Below are positions 1 to 7,678 of a stretch of DNA of 64,000 nucleotides, piece by piece. The stretch is taken from contig MNES01000063.1 of NCBI GenBank assembly GCA_001917815.1, positions 23,696-87,695 on the forward strand, in the 5' to 3' direction. The notes beneath the pieces are model-generated. The model was not told where the DNA came from. It saw nothing but the letters and a program-made list of their open reading frames with translations, and did not search any database. Position numbers and translations under genes: made by a program. Origin of the DNA: Chloroflexi bacterium 13_1_40CM_65_17. GTDB taxonomy: Bacteria > Chloroflexota > Dormibacteria > Dormibacterales > Dormibacteraceae. Each line of letters starts with the position of its first letter. Within the stretch, counting starts at the first letter, position 1.

Positions 1-1158
1 GCGACGGTCCGAGAATTCTGCGCCAAGGAGTTCGCGCCCACCATCGCGGCAAACGACCGGGAAGCCAAGCACGATCCCAAGATCTTCGACAAGCTCGCCT
101 CGATCGGACTGCCGGGCGTGTGCTTCCCGGAGCGCTACGGTGGCCATGGCCTCGACTACCTGGCCCTCGGCCTCGCGTGCGAAGAGCTCGAATATGTCGA
201 TACCACGTATCGCACCGTGCTGTCGGTGCACGTGGGCCTGGTTGGCATGGGGCTTTACACGTGGGCCGACGAAGAGCAGAAGCAGCGTTGGCTAGTGCCC
301 ATGGCCTCCGGCCGGAAGCTCGCCTGTTATGGGCTCACCGAGCCGAACGCGGGCTCGGATGTCGCGTCGATGCAGTCGACCGCACGCCGCACCGGCGACA
401 GATACGTCCTCAACGGGCAGAAAGTGTGGGTCTCCGACGCCGACACCGCCGATTTCCTGCTGGTGTTCGCGAAAACGGATCCGAAGGCCGGGCACCGCGG
501 CGTTTCCGCCTTCATGCTCGATCGCACGGCGTGCGGCAAAAGCCTGAGGACCGAGCCGATCAAGGATCGCCTCGGCATCCGGGCGGGCGACGTCGGGTCG
601 ATTTTCATGACGGATGTCGAGGTGTCCGAGGCCGACCGGATCGGCGACGAGGGTGACGGTTTCAAGATCGCGATGAGCTGCCTCGACAACGGCCGCTACA
701 CGGTCGCCGCCGGCGCCACCGGCACCATCCGCGCCTGCCTCGACGCGTCCGTGAAATACGCTCGCGAGCGGAAGACCTTCGGTCAGGAGATCGGCCGCTA
801 CCAGCTCGTGCAGCAGATGATCGCCCGCATGTCGCGCGATTACGAGATCTGCCGCCTCCTCTATTTCAAGGTGGCGTGGATGAAGAACAAGGGCCTGCGG
901 CACACGCGCGACGTGTCGGTGGCCAAGCAGTACGCGACCGACGCCGCGTTCAATGCCGCCCACGACGCGATCGAGGTGCATGGGGCGTACGGATACTCGG
1001 CCGAGTACCCGGTCGAGCGCTTCCTGCGCAACGCGCGGGCGCCGATCATCTATGAGGGCACTCGCGAGATCCACACCGTCTTGCAGGGCGAGTACGCGCT
1101 CGGCTATCGAGAGGACCGCCCAGTCAAGAAGTCACTACCTCCCTACGAACCAGATTGA
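1..1158 (+). CDS. Acyl-CoA dehydrogenase, 5' end outside window
   Basis: The frame is open from base 1, so the N-terminus lies upstream of the window. The protein is a flavin-dependent acyl-CoA dehydrogenase that desaturates an acyl-CoA thioester and passes electrons to ETF. Seen: the family FAD/substrate loop (YGLTEPNAGSD), the C-terminal four-helix bundle with RKTFGQEIGRYQLVQ, and IIYEGTREIH, whose Glu is at the usual catalytic-base position. The substrate cannot be read from sequence; glutaryl-CoA-like and short or branched acyl-CoA enzymes are all possible. Its TGA overlaps the ATG of the MFS gene, so it belongs to the operon that continues with a transporter, a ureohydrolase and an FAD oxidoreductase, suggesting amino-acid or amine catabolism. 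Confidence 0.93.
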   Translation, partial: ATVREFCAKEFAPTIAANDREAKHDPKIFDKLASIGLPGVCFPERYGGHGLDYLALGLACEELEYVDTTYRTVLSVHVGLVGMGLYTWADEEQKQRWLVPMASGRKLACYGLTEPNAGSDVASMQSTARRTGDRYVLNGQKVWVSDADTADFLLVFAKTDPKAGHRGVSAFMLDRTACGKSLRTEPIKDRLGIRAGDVGSIFMTDVEVSEADRIGDEGDGFKIAMSCLDNGRYTVAAGATGTIRACLDASVKYARERKTFGQEIGRYQLVQQMIARMSRDYEICRLLYFKVAWMKNKGLRHTRDVSVAKQYATDAAFNAAHDAIEVHGAYGYSAEYPVERFLRNARAPIIYEGTREIHTVLQGEYALGYREDRPVKKSLPPYEPD

Positions 1159-2495
1159 TGGCGGTCGCCGTCTCGCGGCGGGAATCCCGCCTGACCCAGC
1201 TCGACTTCATCGTTCTTTCGATCTACTGGGTCGCCATCGGCTATCTGTGGAACAGCCTCGGCGGCCTGATCCTGCCCAACCTCATCGAGCAGCTGGTAGG
1301 CCACGCGCATAAGGGCGTCGCCCTAGGAGTGCTGGAGGGGATCGGATCGTTGATGGCGGTGGTGTGGCAGCCCCTCGTCGGCGCCTATTCGGATCGCACC
1401 CGCACCCGTTTCGGACGCCGGCACCCCTTCATCGTGATCGGCACGCTTGGGGACGTCATATTCCTGATCGGGATCGCGCTGTCCGGCTCGTACTGGCTCG
1501 TGGTCGTCTTCTACTTCCTTCTGCAGACGGCCTCCAACACCGCGCAGGGGCCGTATCAGGGCCTGCTGCCAGACGTCGTGCCGGTGGACCAGCGCGGAAA
1601 CGCGTCCGGCTATTACGGCGTGTCCAACGTGCTGGGCCTCTTGCTGGGGACGGTTGGAGCCGGGTTCATACTCGCGCACGCGGGTCGCGCCGCGGCGATC
1701 CTGAGCATCTGCGTGGTTCTACTCGCCACGATGCTGCCGACCGTGCTGCTGGTCCCAGACCGGGTGCAGTCCAGCCAGACTCAGTTCACCAACGCATGGC
1801 AGGCGATCAGGACGACCTTCACCCGCCCGTTGCGCCACACGAGCTTCCTGTGGCTGGTCGGGTCGCGGCTCCTCATCCTCATGGGGCTGGGCGGGATCCA
1901 GAGCTTCGTTTACTTCTACTTCAGCGATGCGTTCTTCAACCACGATGCCAAGGCGACGACAACAGCCACCTACACGCTGCTGGGGATTGTGATCATCACG
2001 GCGCTGCTGGTCTCGCTCCCGGCAGCACGCCTCTCGGACCGGATCGGCCGGCGGCCGCTCATCGTGGCCGGGGGGCTTCTCGGTGCCGCGGGCATGCTGG
2101 TGCTCGTCTTCAGCCACTACGAGCTATTGCCATCGGCGCTGCTTCAGCCGGTCGCGAGCGCGCTCAACGTGCCGATCCTGGCGGCGCAGGCAACTGTGGT
2201 CGGGATCCTGATCGGGATCGGTTATGGCCTCTTCTTCTCGGTCGACTGGGCCTTCATCCAGGATGTCATCCCGGCCGGTGAAGCCGGGCTTTTCATGGGC
2301 TTCACCAACATCGCCACGGCTGGCGCCGGCATCATCGCCCGATTCGTCGGGGGCTTCCTGCTCGATCCGTTCAACGCCGGACCCAAGCTGCTGGGCCTGC
2401 CCGGCGGGTACCCCGTCATATTCACTGTGTTCTTCATCTGGCTGCTGCTGGGCGGCCTACTCATCCTGAAAGTGCCGGAGATGAAAAAGAAGTGA
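1158..2495 (+). CDS. MFS transporter, SLC45/GPH-like
   Basis: A 445-aa polytopic membrane protein with about 12 hydrophobic segments. The loop after TM2 reads SDRTRTRFGRRHPFI, a strong form of the MFS signature seen in SLC45/GPH-type sugar transporters; a weaker copy (SDRIGRRPL) occurs in the second half, as expected from the 6+6 duplication. The ATG shares a base with the preceding stop (TGATG), and the gene ends in GTGA overlap with the ureohydrolase, so it is translationally coupled on both sides. The substrate is unknown. Context would fit import of the amine or guanidino compound used by the neighbouring enzymes, but the closest-looking families carry sugars. Confidence 0.88.
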   Translation: MAVAVSRRESRLTQLDFIVLSIYWVAIGYLWNSLGGLILPNLIEQLVGHAHKGVALGVLEGIGSLMAVVWQPLVGAYSDRTRTRFGRRHPFIVIGTLGDVIFLIGIALSGSYWLVVVFYFLLQTASNTAQGPYQGLLPDVVPVDQRGNASGYYGVSNVLGLLLGTVGAGFILAHAGRAAAILSICVVLLATMLPTVLLVPDRVQSSQTQFTNAWQAIRTTFTRPLRHTSFLWLVGSRLLILMGLGGIQSFVYFYFSDAFFNHDAKATTTATYTLLGIVIITALLVSLPAARLSDRIGRRPLIVAGGLLGAAGMLVLVFSHYELLPSALLQPVASALNVPILAAQATVVGILIGIGYGLFFSVDWAFIQDVIPAGEAGLFMGFTNIATAGAGIIARFVGGFLLDPFNAGPKLLGLPGGYPVIFTVFFIWLLLGGLLILKVPEMKKK

Positions 2496-3382
2496 GCAAA
2501 ATCAACCTAGCGGGATTGATGCCGTGGGCGGGCCTCGCTGGAGCTCCACTCGAAACGGCCGACGTCGTTTTGGCCGGGATCCCTTACGACGGCTCTGCCG
2601 TCTATCGCAAAGGCGCCGCCCTCGCCCCGATGCGCATCCGCGATCTGTCTCCGATCATGCCGCCCGTCACCGAAGACGGCCGCCCCTTGGGCGGCATCAA
2701 GGTGCACGACCTGGGCGACCTGGACGTGGGCGCGGAAATCGAGTCCGGCTGGTCGAAGGTCGCCGACCAGCTGGCGGGCGTCCCGCCCACCGCGCTGTTG
2801 ACAGTCCTTGGCGGCGATCACTGCACCGCCATCGCGACGCTTGCCGCCCAGGCGCGGCGGCACCCGGACCTGGCTGTGCTGTGGATTGACGCTCATCCGG
2901 ACCTATGCGACTTCTCGCGCGGCGGCCGCTGGACATGCGGCTGCGCGATGCGCCGCGCCCTGGAGGTCTCCAGCATCGGCCCGGCGCGGGTGGTGATCGC
3001 CGGCGGACGCGACTATGACCCCGAGGAGCTCGAGTTCATCCGTGCCCGCGGCATGCTGTTGGTGTCGGCCTCGGAGCTGGCCGGCGAAAGCGGCTCGGCG
3101 CGCATGGTTGCGGATGCGCTTGACGGCAAGAGTCTCCACGTGTCGTTCGACATCGACGCCCTGGACCCCGCCTTTGCTCCGGGGACCGAAATCCCGTCCG
3201 CCGGCGGCCTGTCGAGCCGGCAGGCGCTCGACTTCCTGCGCATCGCTACAGCGGGATCGAAGCTGGTCGGACTGGATCTAGTCGAGGTGTCACCGCCGTT
3301 CGACAACGGGGACATCACCACGCTCGCCGCTCTGAAGCTGATCTTTGAGTTCTGGGGCATGTTCTGGCATGGAAAGCGCTGA
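2492..3382 (+). CDS. Ureohydrolase (arginase/agmatinase family)
   Basis: A 296-aa member of the binuclear-manganese ureohydrolase family, which cleaves a guanidino group to urea plus an amine. All family metal-ligand motifs are present: GGDHCTA (normally GGDHS), DAHPDLCD, and SFDIDALDPAFAPGTEIP. The GTG start overlaps the upstream TGA. Substrate (arginine, agmatine, guanidinobutyrate, guanidinopropionate or formiminoglutamate) cannot be fixed from motifs. The co-operonic DAO-family oxidoreductase and acyl-CoA dehydrogenase suggest that the released amine or amino acid is oxidised further. Cys for Ser in GGDHC is a mild deviation; it does not remove a metal ligand. Confidence 0.9.
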   Translation: MSKINLAGLMPWAGLAGAPLETADVVLAGIPYDGSAVYRKGAALAPMRIRDLSPIMPPVTEDGRPLGGIKVHDLGDLDVGAEIESGWSKVADQLAGVPPTALLTVLGGDHCTAIATLAAQARRHPDLAVLWIDAHPDLCDFSRGGRWTCGCAMRRALEVSSIGPARVVIAGGRDYDPEELEFIRARGMLLVSASELAGESGSARMVADALDGKSLHVSFDIDALDPAFAPGTEIPSAGGLSSRQALDFLRIATAGSKLVGLDLVEVSPPFDNGDITTLAALKLIFEFWGMFWHGKR

Positions 3383-4511
3383 CGTAGTCATCGCCGGCGG
3401 CGGGATCATTGGCTGCGCCCTTGCCTACCAGCTGAGCAAGCGAAACGTGGATGTCCTCCTTCTCGAGCGTGAGACCCTGGGCTCACAGTCGACCGGCAAG
3501 TGCGCAGGTGGAGTCCGTCAGCAGTTCTCGAGCGAGGGCAACGTCCGCCTCCAGCGGATGTCGGTGGGCATGCTCGAACGATTCCAGGATGAGATCGGAC
3601 ATCCGGCGGACTTCCGCCAGATCGGTTACCTGTTCGTCCTTACGCAGCCACAGCAGGTGGAGGACTTCCGCCACAACATGGAGATGTGGCAGCGCGTCGG
3701 TCTGAACGACGCCCGCTGGGTTGACGCCACAGAGGCCTCGCGGATGGTGCCGATCCTCAACGTCGAGGACGTTCTCGGCTGCACGTTCTGTCCAAGCGAC
3801 GGGATTGCCAGCCCTGCCGACGTGACGTCAGGCTACGCGGCCGCCGCCCGGCGCCTCGGCGCGCGTTTGAAAGAAGGTGTGGCGGTCACCGGCATCGACA
3901 TCGCCTCAGGCAAGGTGCAGGGGGTGCGGACCAGTGCCGGCGACATCGCGACCCGGCTCGTCTTCAACTGTGCGGGCGCGTGGGCGCCGTCGATCGGGCG
4001 AATGGCGGGCCTCGAGATACCCATCCTGCCCTATCGCCGTCACATCGCCGTCACCGGCACCTTCCCGGCCATGCCGCGTACCAATCCGATGACCGTCGAT
4101 TTCCAGACCTCGCTCTACTTTCATCCGGAGGGCGACGGCGTGCTGATCGGCATGAGCGACCGCGAGGAGCCGCCCGGTTTTGCGACTGACGTGAATTGGG
4201 AGTTCCTCGAGAAGATGTTCGCGCAGGCGGCGCGGCGGGCCCCCGCGCTGTCCGCGGCCGGGGTGAAGACGGCGTGGGCCGGTCTATACGAAGTGACGCC
4301 TGACCATCAGGCGATCCTGGGGCCGATGCCGGAGCTGGAAGGGTTCTGGTGCGCGGCGGGCTTCAGCGGCCATGGGTTCATGCAAGCGCCGGCGGCGGCC
4401 CTGCTTCTCACCCAGCAGCTTCTAGATCACACGTCCGAGATCGACATCTCATCTTTTGCGTTCGAACGCTTCGCGCGCGGAGCGCTTGTCAAAGAACGCA
4501 ACGTGATCTGA
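3369..4511 (+). CDS. DAO-family FAD-dependent oxidoreductase
   Basis: A 380-aa glycine-oxidase/sarcosine-oxidase-beta-like flavoprotein. The N-terminal dinucleotide-binding fold is clear (VVIAGGGIIGCALAYQL, with an acidic residue at the end of beta-2, LLLERE), and the C-terminal FAD-closing motif is AAGFSGHGFMQAP. These enzymes oxidise amino acids or N-methyl amines to imines. The ATG at 3369 was chosen because the Rossmann strand begins six residues later; an in-frame TTG lies 24 bases upstream. It overlaps the ureohydrolase stop by 14 bases and is the last gene of the operon. The exact substrate is unknown; it could act on the amine or amino acid made by the ureohydrolase. Confidence 0.88.
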   Translation: MESADVVIAGGGIIGCALAYQLSKRNVDVLLLERETLGSQSTGKCAGGVRQQFSSEGNVRLQRMSVGMLERFQDEIGHPADFRQIGYLFVLTQPQQVEDFRHNMEMWQRVGLNDARWVDATEASRMVPILNVEDVLGCTFCPSDGIASPADVTSGYAAAARRLGARLKEGVAVTGIDIASGKVQGVRTSAGDIATRLVFNCAGAWAPSIGRMAGLEIPILPYRRHIAVTGTFPAMPRTNPMTVDFQTSLYFHPEGDGVLIGMSDREEPPGFATDVNWEFLEKMFAQAARRAPALSAAGVKTAWAGLYEVTPDHQAILGPMPELEGFWCAAGFSGHGFMQAPAAALLLTQQLLDHTSEIDISSFAFERFARGALVKERNVI

Positions 4512-4539
4512 CCTAGTACCCGGGTTGGGGAGGCTCGAG

Positions 4540-4767
4540 CTATCGCTTAAGAACGAGTGCTAGCACGATCAGGCCCAGGCCGCCGACCAGAAGCAGGCCT
4601 GAGCAGCCCGCCTGTACCACGGTGTAGACGATCCCGCCGGTCGCGCCATAGGTGGCCGCGATCTCCGCCCGGCGCCTCCGGGTTCGAATTGCGGCCACGA
4701 TCCCACCGGCGCCGATGAGCACCGCGAACAGCCCCAAACCGATGCCGCCGGCCTCCTGTCCGCTCAC
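4540..4767 (-). CDS. Small two-TM membrane protein, unknown
   Basis: A 75-aa protein with two hydrophobic segments (about residues 8-27 and 48-72) separated by a basic stretch (RTRRRRAEIA), predicting a hairpin with a cytoplasmic loop. GTG start. It is convergent with the upstream operon and divergent from the NAD-binding protein gene. No family recognised. Coding character is reasonable but the length leaves doubt. Confidence 0.5.
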   Translation of the reverse strand: MSGQEAGGIGLGLFAVLIGAGGIVAAIRTRRRRAEIAATYGATGGIVYTVVQAGCSGLLLVGGLGLIVLALVLKR

Positions 4768-4789
4768 CGGCTTCCAGTATGTGCTCCGT

Positions 4790-4795
4790 TACGAT
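4790..4795 (+). promoter_or_regulatory. -10-like TACGAT, leaderless start
   Basis: TACGAT ends 8 nt before the GTG at 4804, with no Shine-Dalgarno between. Fits a leaderless transcript beginning at or next to the start codon, and argues against the TTG at 4795, which overlaps the hexamer. No clear -35. Confidence 0.45.
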
Positions 4796-4803
4796 TGGCA
4801 CCC

Positions 4804-5709
4804 GTGGCGAGGATTCTCCTGTTGGGATCGACCGGTTTTTTCGGCCGTGGCGTCGCTCACAAGCTGATCGATGGCGGCCACCAGCTCCGGGTGCTCGTGC
4901 GCGACCCCATGAAGGCGGCCGCGTTCAAGATCCGGGGCGCACAGGTCGTCGTCGGCGACGCTCTGAACCCGGCAGCGGTGACGCAGGCCGCCCAGGGCGT
5001 CGACCACATCATCAGCCTGGTCGCCGTGCGCCGGAACCGGCCCCAGTCTTACCTGGCGGTCAATGTCGATGGGCCTCGCATCCTCGGTCAGGCGGCCAAG
5101 GCCGCCGGCGTGAAGTCAGTTGTATTAATCAGCGCCATCGGCGCCCGGCCCGATCCCCACTTCAAGTACTTCACGTCGCGCTGGATGGGAGAGCAGGAGC
5201 TGGCCAAGAGCGGCGTAGCGGGCACGATCCTTCGCTTCTCGTTTGTGCTTGCGGAGGATGGCGGTATGCTCGACGACTTCGAACGGGCGATCGTGGGGCC
5301 CTTCGCGGTCATCCCGGGCACCGGCCTGGCCCAGATGCAGCCAATTCTTCGTGAGGACGCCGCGCGCTGCGTGATCGAGACCATCGACAAACCCGAGCTG
5401 CTCGGCAAGATAGTCGAGCTGGGCGGCCCCGAGGTCGTCACGTACGAGGCCATCTTCGACTGGTTCCTCCAGGCCCGGGGGATCAAGAAGCGAAAGCTGA
5501 AGCTTCCGGCCGCGCTCCTCGTCCCTGTGGCGACGGTGATGGAGACCCTGATGGTCAAACCGCCGATCACGCCTGACGAGGTCAACATGATCCAGCTTCC
5601 GAACGTTGCCGAGGGCATCGATTCGGTGAGCGCGCGCTTCGGCTGGCGGCCCACCGCGCCGAGCTCATGGGCGACGAGCCACTGGCAGAAGGCTCCAGCC
5701 CACAAATAG
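4804..5709 (+). CDS. NAD(P)-binding atypical SDR, NDUFA9-like
   Basis: A 301-aa atypical short-chain dehydrogenase with an N-terminal Rossmann motif (ILLLGSTGFFGRGVAHKL, the GxxGxxG form) and the NmrA/NDUFA9-like layout: strand with VLVRDP after beta-2, VVGDALNP, and VVLISAIGA. It lacks the classical YxxxK dyad, as usual in this subgroup, so it may bind NAD(P)H as a sensor or assembly factor, or act on quinone or lipid-linked substrates. Complex I assembly or sterol-type reductase roles are known for relatives but nothing here decides. Start taken as GTG 4804 (residues VARILLLGS) because of the -10-like hexamer. Its 3' end overlaps thpR by 43 bases. Confidence 0.82.
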   Translation: MARILLLGSTGFFGRGVAHKLIDGGHQLRVLVRDPMKAAAFKIRGAQVVVGDALNPAAVTQAAQGVDHIISLVAVRRNRPQSYLAVNVDGPRILGQAAKAAGVKSVVLISAIGARPDPHFKYFTSRWMGEQELAKSGVAGTILRFSFVLAEDGGMLDDFERAIVGPFAVIPGTGLAQMQPILREDAARCVIETIDKPELLGKIVELGGPEVVTYEAIFDWFLQARGIKKRKLKLPAALLVPVATVMETLMVKPPITPDEVNMIQLPNVAEGIDSVSARFGWRPTAPSSWATSHWQKAPAHK

Positions 5710-6263
5710 GCCCCGCGACGAGCGTCCGCGCTTTCTTCGCGCTTCCCCTGCCCGACTCGGAGCGCATGTCACTGGGTCAGTTCGTCGCAGCCTCTGCCGA
5801 ACGGGCTCCGGAATTCCGCTGGACGCCGGCTGCGAATCTCCACCTGACCCTCCGGTTCGTCGGCCAGGTCGAGCGCTCGGTGGTGGAGGAGGTCGCGGAT
5901 CGGCTGGCCGCGACGTCGCATCCGGCGTTCGATCTCGAGCTGGGCGAGCTCGGGACGTTCAAGCGTGGGCGCCTGGTGCGCGTGGTCTGGCTGGGACTTC
6001 GGTCTGGAGGCGAGGCAGCCAAAACATTGGCCTCCGAGATCGAGGCCGAGTGCGTCAAAGCCGGACTAGAAGCCGAGAAGCGCCGTTTTCGAGCTCATCT
6101 GACCCTGGCCCGGGCACGCTCACGCGATGGCGCCGTGCTCCCTGCGCTGCCCGAACCGCCCCAATTGTGGCCATGGCGCGCGTCCGAACTAGTCCTTTAC
6201 TCGAGTCGGTTAGGTCGGACTGGTTCGGTCTACGAGCCGCTACGAGTCATGCAGCTCGAGTGA
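5667..6263 (+). CDS. thpR: RNA 2',3'-cyclic phosphodiesterase
   Basis: A 198-aa 2H phosphoesterase of the LigT/ThpR family, which opens 2',3'-cyclic phosphates on RNA ends. Both HxTx catalytic motifs are seen: HLTLRFVG in the N-terminal half and HLTLARAR in the C-terminal half, separated by about 80 residues as in the family. The ATG lies inside the 3' end of the preceding gene (43-base overlap), implying coupling; the first ~20 residues, before VRAFFALPLP, look dispensable, so the real start may be later. It ends by overlapping the convergent GlcG-like gene by 24 bases. Confidence 0.88.
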   Translation: MGDEPLAEGSSPQIGPATSVRAFFALPLPDSERMSLGQFVAASAERAPEFRWTPAANLHLTLRFVGQVERSVVEEVADRLAATSHPAFDLELGELGTFKRGRLVRVVWLGLRSGGEAAKTLASEIEAECVKAGLEAEKRRFRAHLTLARARSRDGAVLPALPEPPQLWPWRASELVLYSSRLGRTGSVYEPLRVMQLE

Positions 6264-6656
6264 GGCCAGGCCCGCAACCGCGCACGCCAGATCCTGCTCC
6301 GGACGAGCGCCGCTGACGCCAATGGCGCCGATGGTCATGCCGTCCCGGATTATCGGCAGCGAACCCGGACCCGGAATCAACGGCATGCGAACCAGCCGGT
6401 CTACCGCGCTGAAGAATCCCGGCCGGTCCTGCGACATCTCCAGCAGCGACCCCCCGTCTCGCAGGAGCATCGCGGCGCCGACTGCCTTGGCTTCGGCGAT
6501 CTGCGGCGACAGTGGCGGCGCGCCGTCCATGCGGCCCAAGGCGATCAAGTGGCCGCCTTCGTCAACTATCGCCGCGCTGACGTTCACGCCGATCTCCGAG
6601 GCTCTGGCGTGAGCGTTGGCGACCAACTTGTTGGCGTCGTCGAGGCTGATCGGCAT
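6240..6656 (-). CDS. GlcG/HbpS-family protein
   Basis: A 138-aa protein of the GlcG/HbpS (DUF336) family. The family pattern is seen: N-terminal helix with ANKLVANAHARA, a strand pair with AAIVDEGGHLIALGRMDGA, and the glycine-rich segment MTIGAIGVSGARPEQDLACA near the C-terminus. Relatives bind haem or cobalamin or are encoded with glycolate/diol pathways. No partner for such a pathway sits nearby, so the role is open. Divergent from the SDR gene with only 20 bases between starts; a TAGTTT hexamer 7 nt upstream suggests a leaderless mRNA. Confidence 0.85.
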   Translation of the reverse strand: MPISLDDANKLVANAHARASEIGVNVSAAIVDEGGHLIALGRMDGAPPLSPQIAEAKAVGAAMLLRDGGSLLEMSQDRPGFFSAVDRLVRMPLIPGPGSLPIIRDGMTIGAIGVSGARPEQDLACAVAGLASLELHDS

Positions 6657-6663
6657 ATCGGCG

Positions 6664-6669
6664 AAACTA
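6664..6669 (-). promoter_or_regulatory. -10-like TAGTTT, leaderless start
   Basis: Read on the minus strand, TAGTTT is followed by 7 nt and then the ATG at 6656. It lies in the 20-base divergent gap shared with the SDR gene, which has ACTAGT at its centre. Confidence 0.4.
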
Positions 6670-6676
6670 GTCTCGC

Positions 6677-7444
6677 ATGGAGCTCGACGGTAGAGTCGCG
6701 ATCGTCACCGGCGGGGGCACCGGCATCGGCCGCGCGGTCTGCGTTCGGCTCGCGAAGGCCGGCGCCGCGGGCGTGGTGGTTAACTACTCGCGCTCCGAAG
6801 ACGACGCGACTACGACCGCGCGCGAGCTCGAGTCGCTGGGCGCCACTGCCACCGCGCACCGGGCCGATGTCTCGGACGAATCTCAGGTCGTGGCGATGAT
6901 CGGCGAGGCGGTGAAGCGGTTCGGACGCCTCGACGTCCTGATCAACAATGCCGGCACGACGCAGTTCATCCCGCATTCCAACCTCGAAGCGCTGACCGAT
7001 GAGGTCTGGAACGAGATCCTCAGCGTCAATCTCAAGGGCACCTTCTTCTGCTGCCGCGCGGCGGCGCCCGAGCTGCGCAAGGTGAAGGGAGCGATCGTCA
7101 ACGTCGCGTCCGTCGCCGGACACCGGGCGGCCGGATCGTCGATCGTATACGCCGTCTCGAAGGCGGGCGTGCTGCAGCTGACCCGGGCGCTCGCGCTTGC
7201 GCTTGCTCCGGACGTTCGCGTCAACTCTGTCTCGCCGGGACTGGTGTCCAGCCGCTGGTTCAGCAAGCGGTTCGGCGACGAAGCCGCGAGCGCGCTCGAA
7301 TCCTCGACTGCCGAAAACACGCCGCTGCGAGCGATTCCGACGCCTGACCATGTCGCGCAAGCGGTGATGGCATTCGTCGAAAACGACCTCGTCACCGGCC
7401 AGGATCTGGTCGTCGACGGCGGTCGGATGGTGGAATACGTCTAG
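6677..7444 (+). CDS. SDR-family oxidoreductase (FabG-like)
   Basis: A 255-aa classical short-chain dehydrogenase/reductase. Seen: the cofactor motif TGGGTGIG, the NNAG motif (VLINNAGTT), the catalytic Ser-Tyr-Lys in NVASVAGH and YAVSK, and the PG motif after beta-6 (SVSPGLVSS). Length is typical. Relatives include 3-oxoacyl-ACP reductases and many alcohol or sugar dehydrogenases; the substrate cannot be assigned. It stands alone: divergent from the GlcG-like gene and followed by a 234-base non-coding gap. No Shine-Dalgarno is visible before the ATG. Confidence 0.9.
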   Translation: MELDGRVAIVTGGGTGIGRAVCVRLAKAGAAGVVVNYSRSEDDATTTARELESLGATATAHRADVSDESQVVAMIGEAVKRFGRLDVLINNAGTTQFIPHSNLEALTDEVWNEILSVNLKGTFFCCRAAAPELRKVKGAIVNVASVAGHRAAGSSIVYAVSKAGVLQLTRALALALAPDVRVNSVSPGLVSSRWFSKRFGDEAASALESSTAENTPLRAIPTPDHVAQAVMAFVENDLVTGQDLVVDGGRMVEYV

Positions 7445-7503
7445 TCCACAGCCCCGCGCCGAAGGCTACCTATGGTGGCCTGGCGGCGAACTGACTTTCG
7501 GGC

Positions 7504-7532
7504 TTGCGCTCAACTCGGACCGCATCTACTGT
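7504..7532 (+). promoter_or_regulatory. Sigma70-like promoter for a small RNA
   Basis: TTGCGC (7504-7509), a 17-nt spacer and TACTGT (7527-7532). The predicted start, about 7539-7540, coincides with the first base of the long hairpin that follows, which is why I think the pair is real. Confidence 0.4.
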
Positions 7533-7538
7533 TTGCAA

Positions 7539-7629
7539 CGGCCCCGAGGGAAACGTTCGAAAGGGCAGGAACAGGCCGCAAGGCAGGTACCGGCCCTCGA
7601 GAGGCGATCCGTCGGGGTCATTTCTTTTT
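7539..7629 (+). ncRNA. Candidate small RNA, long imperfect hairpin with U-tract
   Basis: Bases 7540-7619 can fold end to end into one imperfect hairpin with 38-nt arms. The base stem is 8 bp (GGCCCCGA with TCGGGGTC, one G-U), then short stems 7549-7551/7608-7610, 7554-7558/7601-7606, 7563-7566/7593-7596, 7568-7569/7590-7591 and 7571-7572/7587-7588, then GCC-GCAA-GGC at the tip (tetraloop 7578-7581). TTTCTTTTT follows at 7621-7629 as a terminator tract, and a promoter lies exactly upstream. Size and shape match bacterial SRP RNA, and the tip partly matches it, but the conserved AGCA on the 3' side and the GGAA tetraloop are missing. So this is either a divergent SRP-like RNA or an unrelated sRNA. 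The rest of the gap (7630-7664) holds a small CCGGC/GCCGG stem-loop. Confidence 0.4.
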
Positions 7630-7664
7630 CCGGCTAACTGCAAGCCGGCTGCCGGCACCGCCGT

Positions 7665-7670
7665 TACCCT
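7665..7670 (+). promoter_or_regulatory. -10-like TACCCT, leaderless start
   Basis: TACCCT followed by 8 nt and the ATG of the glycosyltransferase. No Shine-Dalgarno. Supports the start at 7679 over in-frame upstream starts. Confidence 0.4.
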
Positions 7671-7678
7671 CTAGCGCA

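Noticed and set aside
4795-4803. TTG 4795 as start of the NAD-binding protein
   Set aside because: It overlaps the -10-like hexamer, and the Rossmann fold starts directly after GTG 4804.
6668-6673. TAGTCT as leaderless -10 for the SDR gene
   Set aside because: Only 3 nt separate it from the ATG, too close for transcription to start at the codon.
7540-7620. Hairpin region as a c-di-GMP or c-di-AMP riboswitch
   Set aside because: Only short shared strings (GAAA, GCAA tetraloop) match; the closing of the whole element into one long hairpin and the promoter position fit a discrete RNA better. A -10 for the following gene lies beyond the element.
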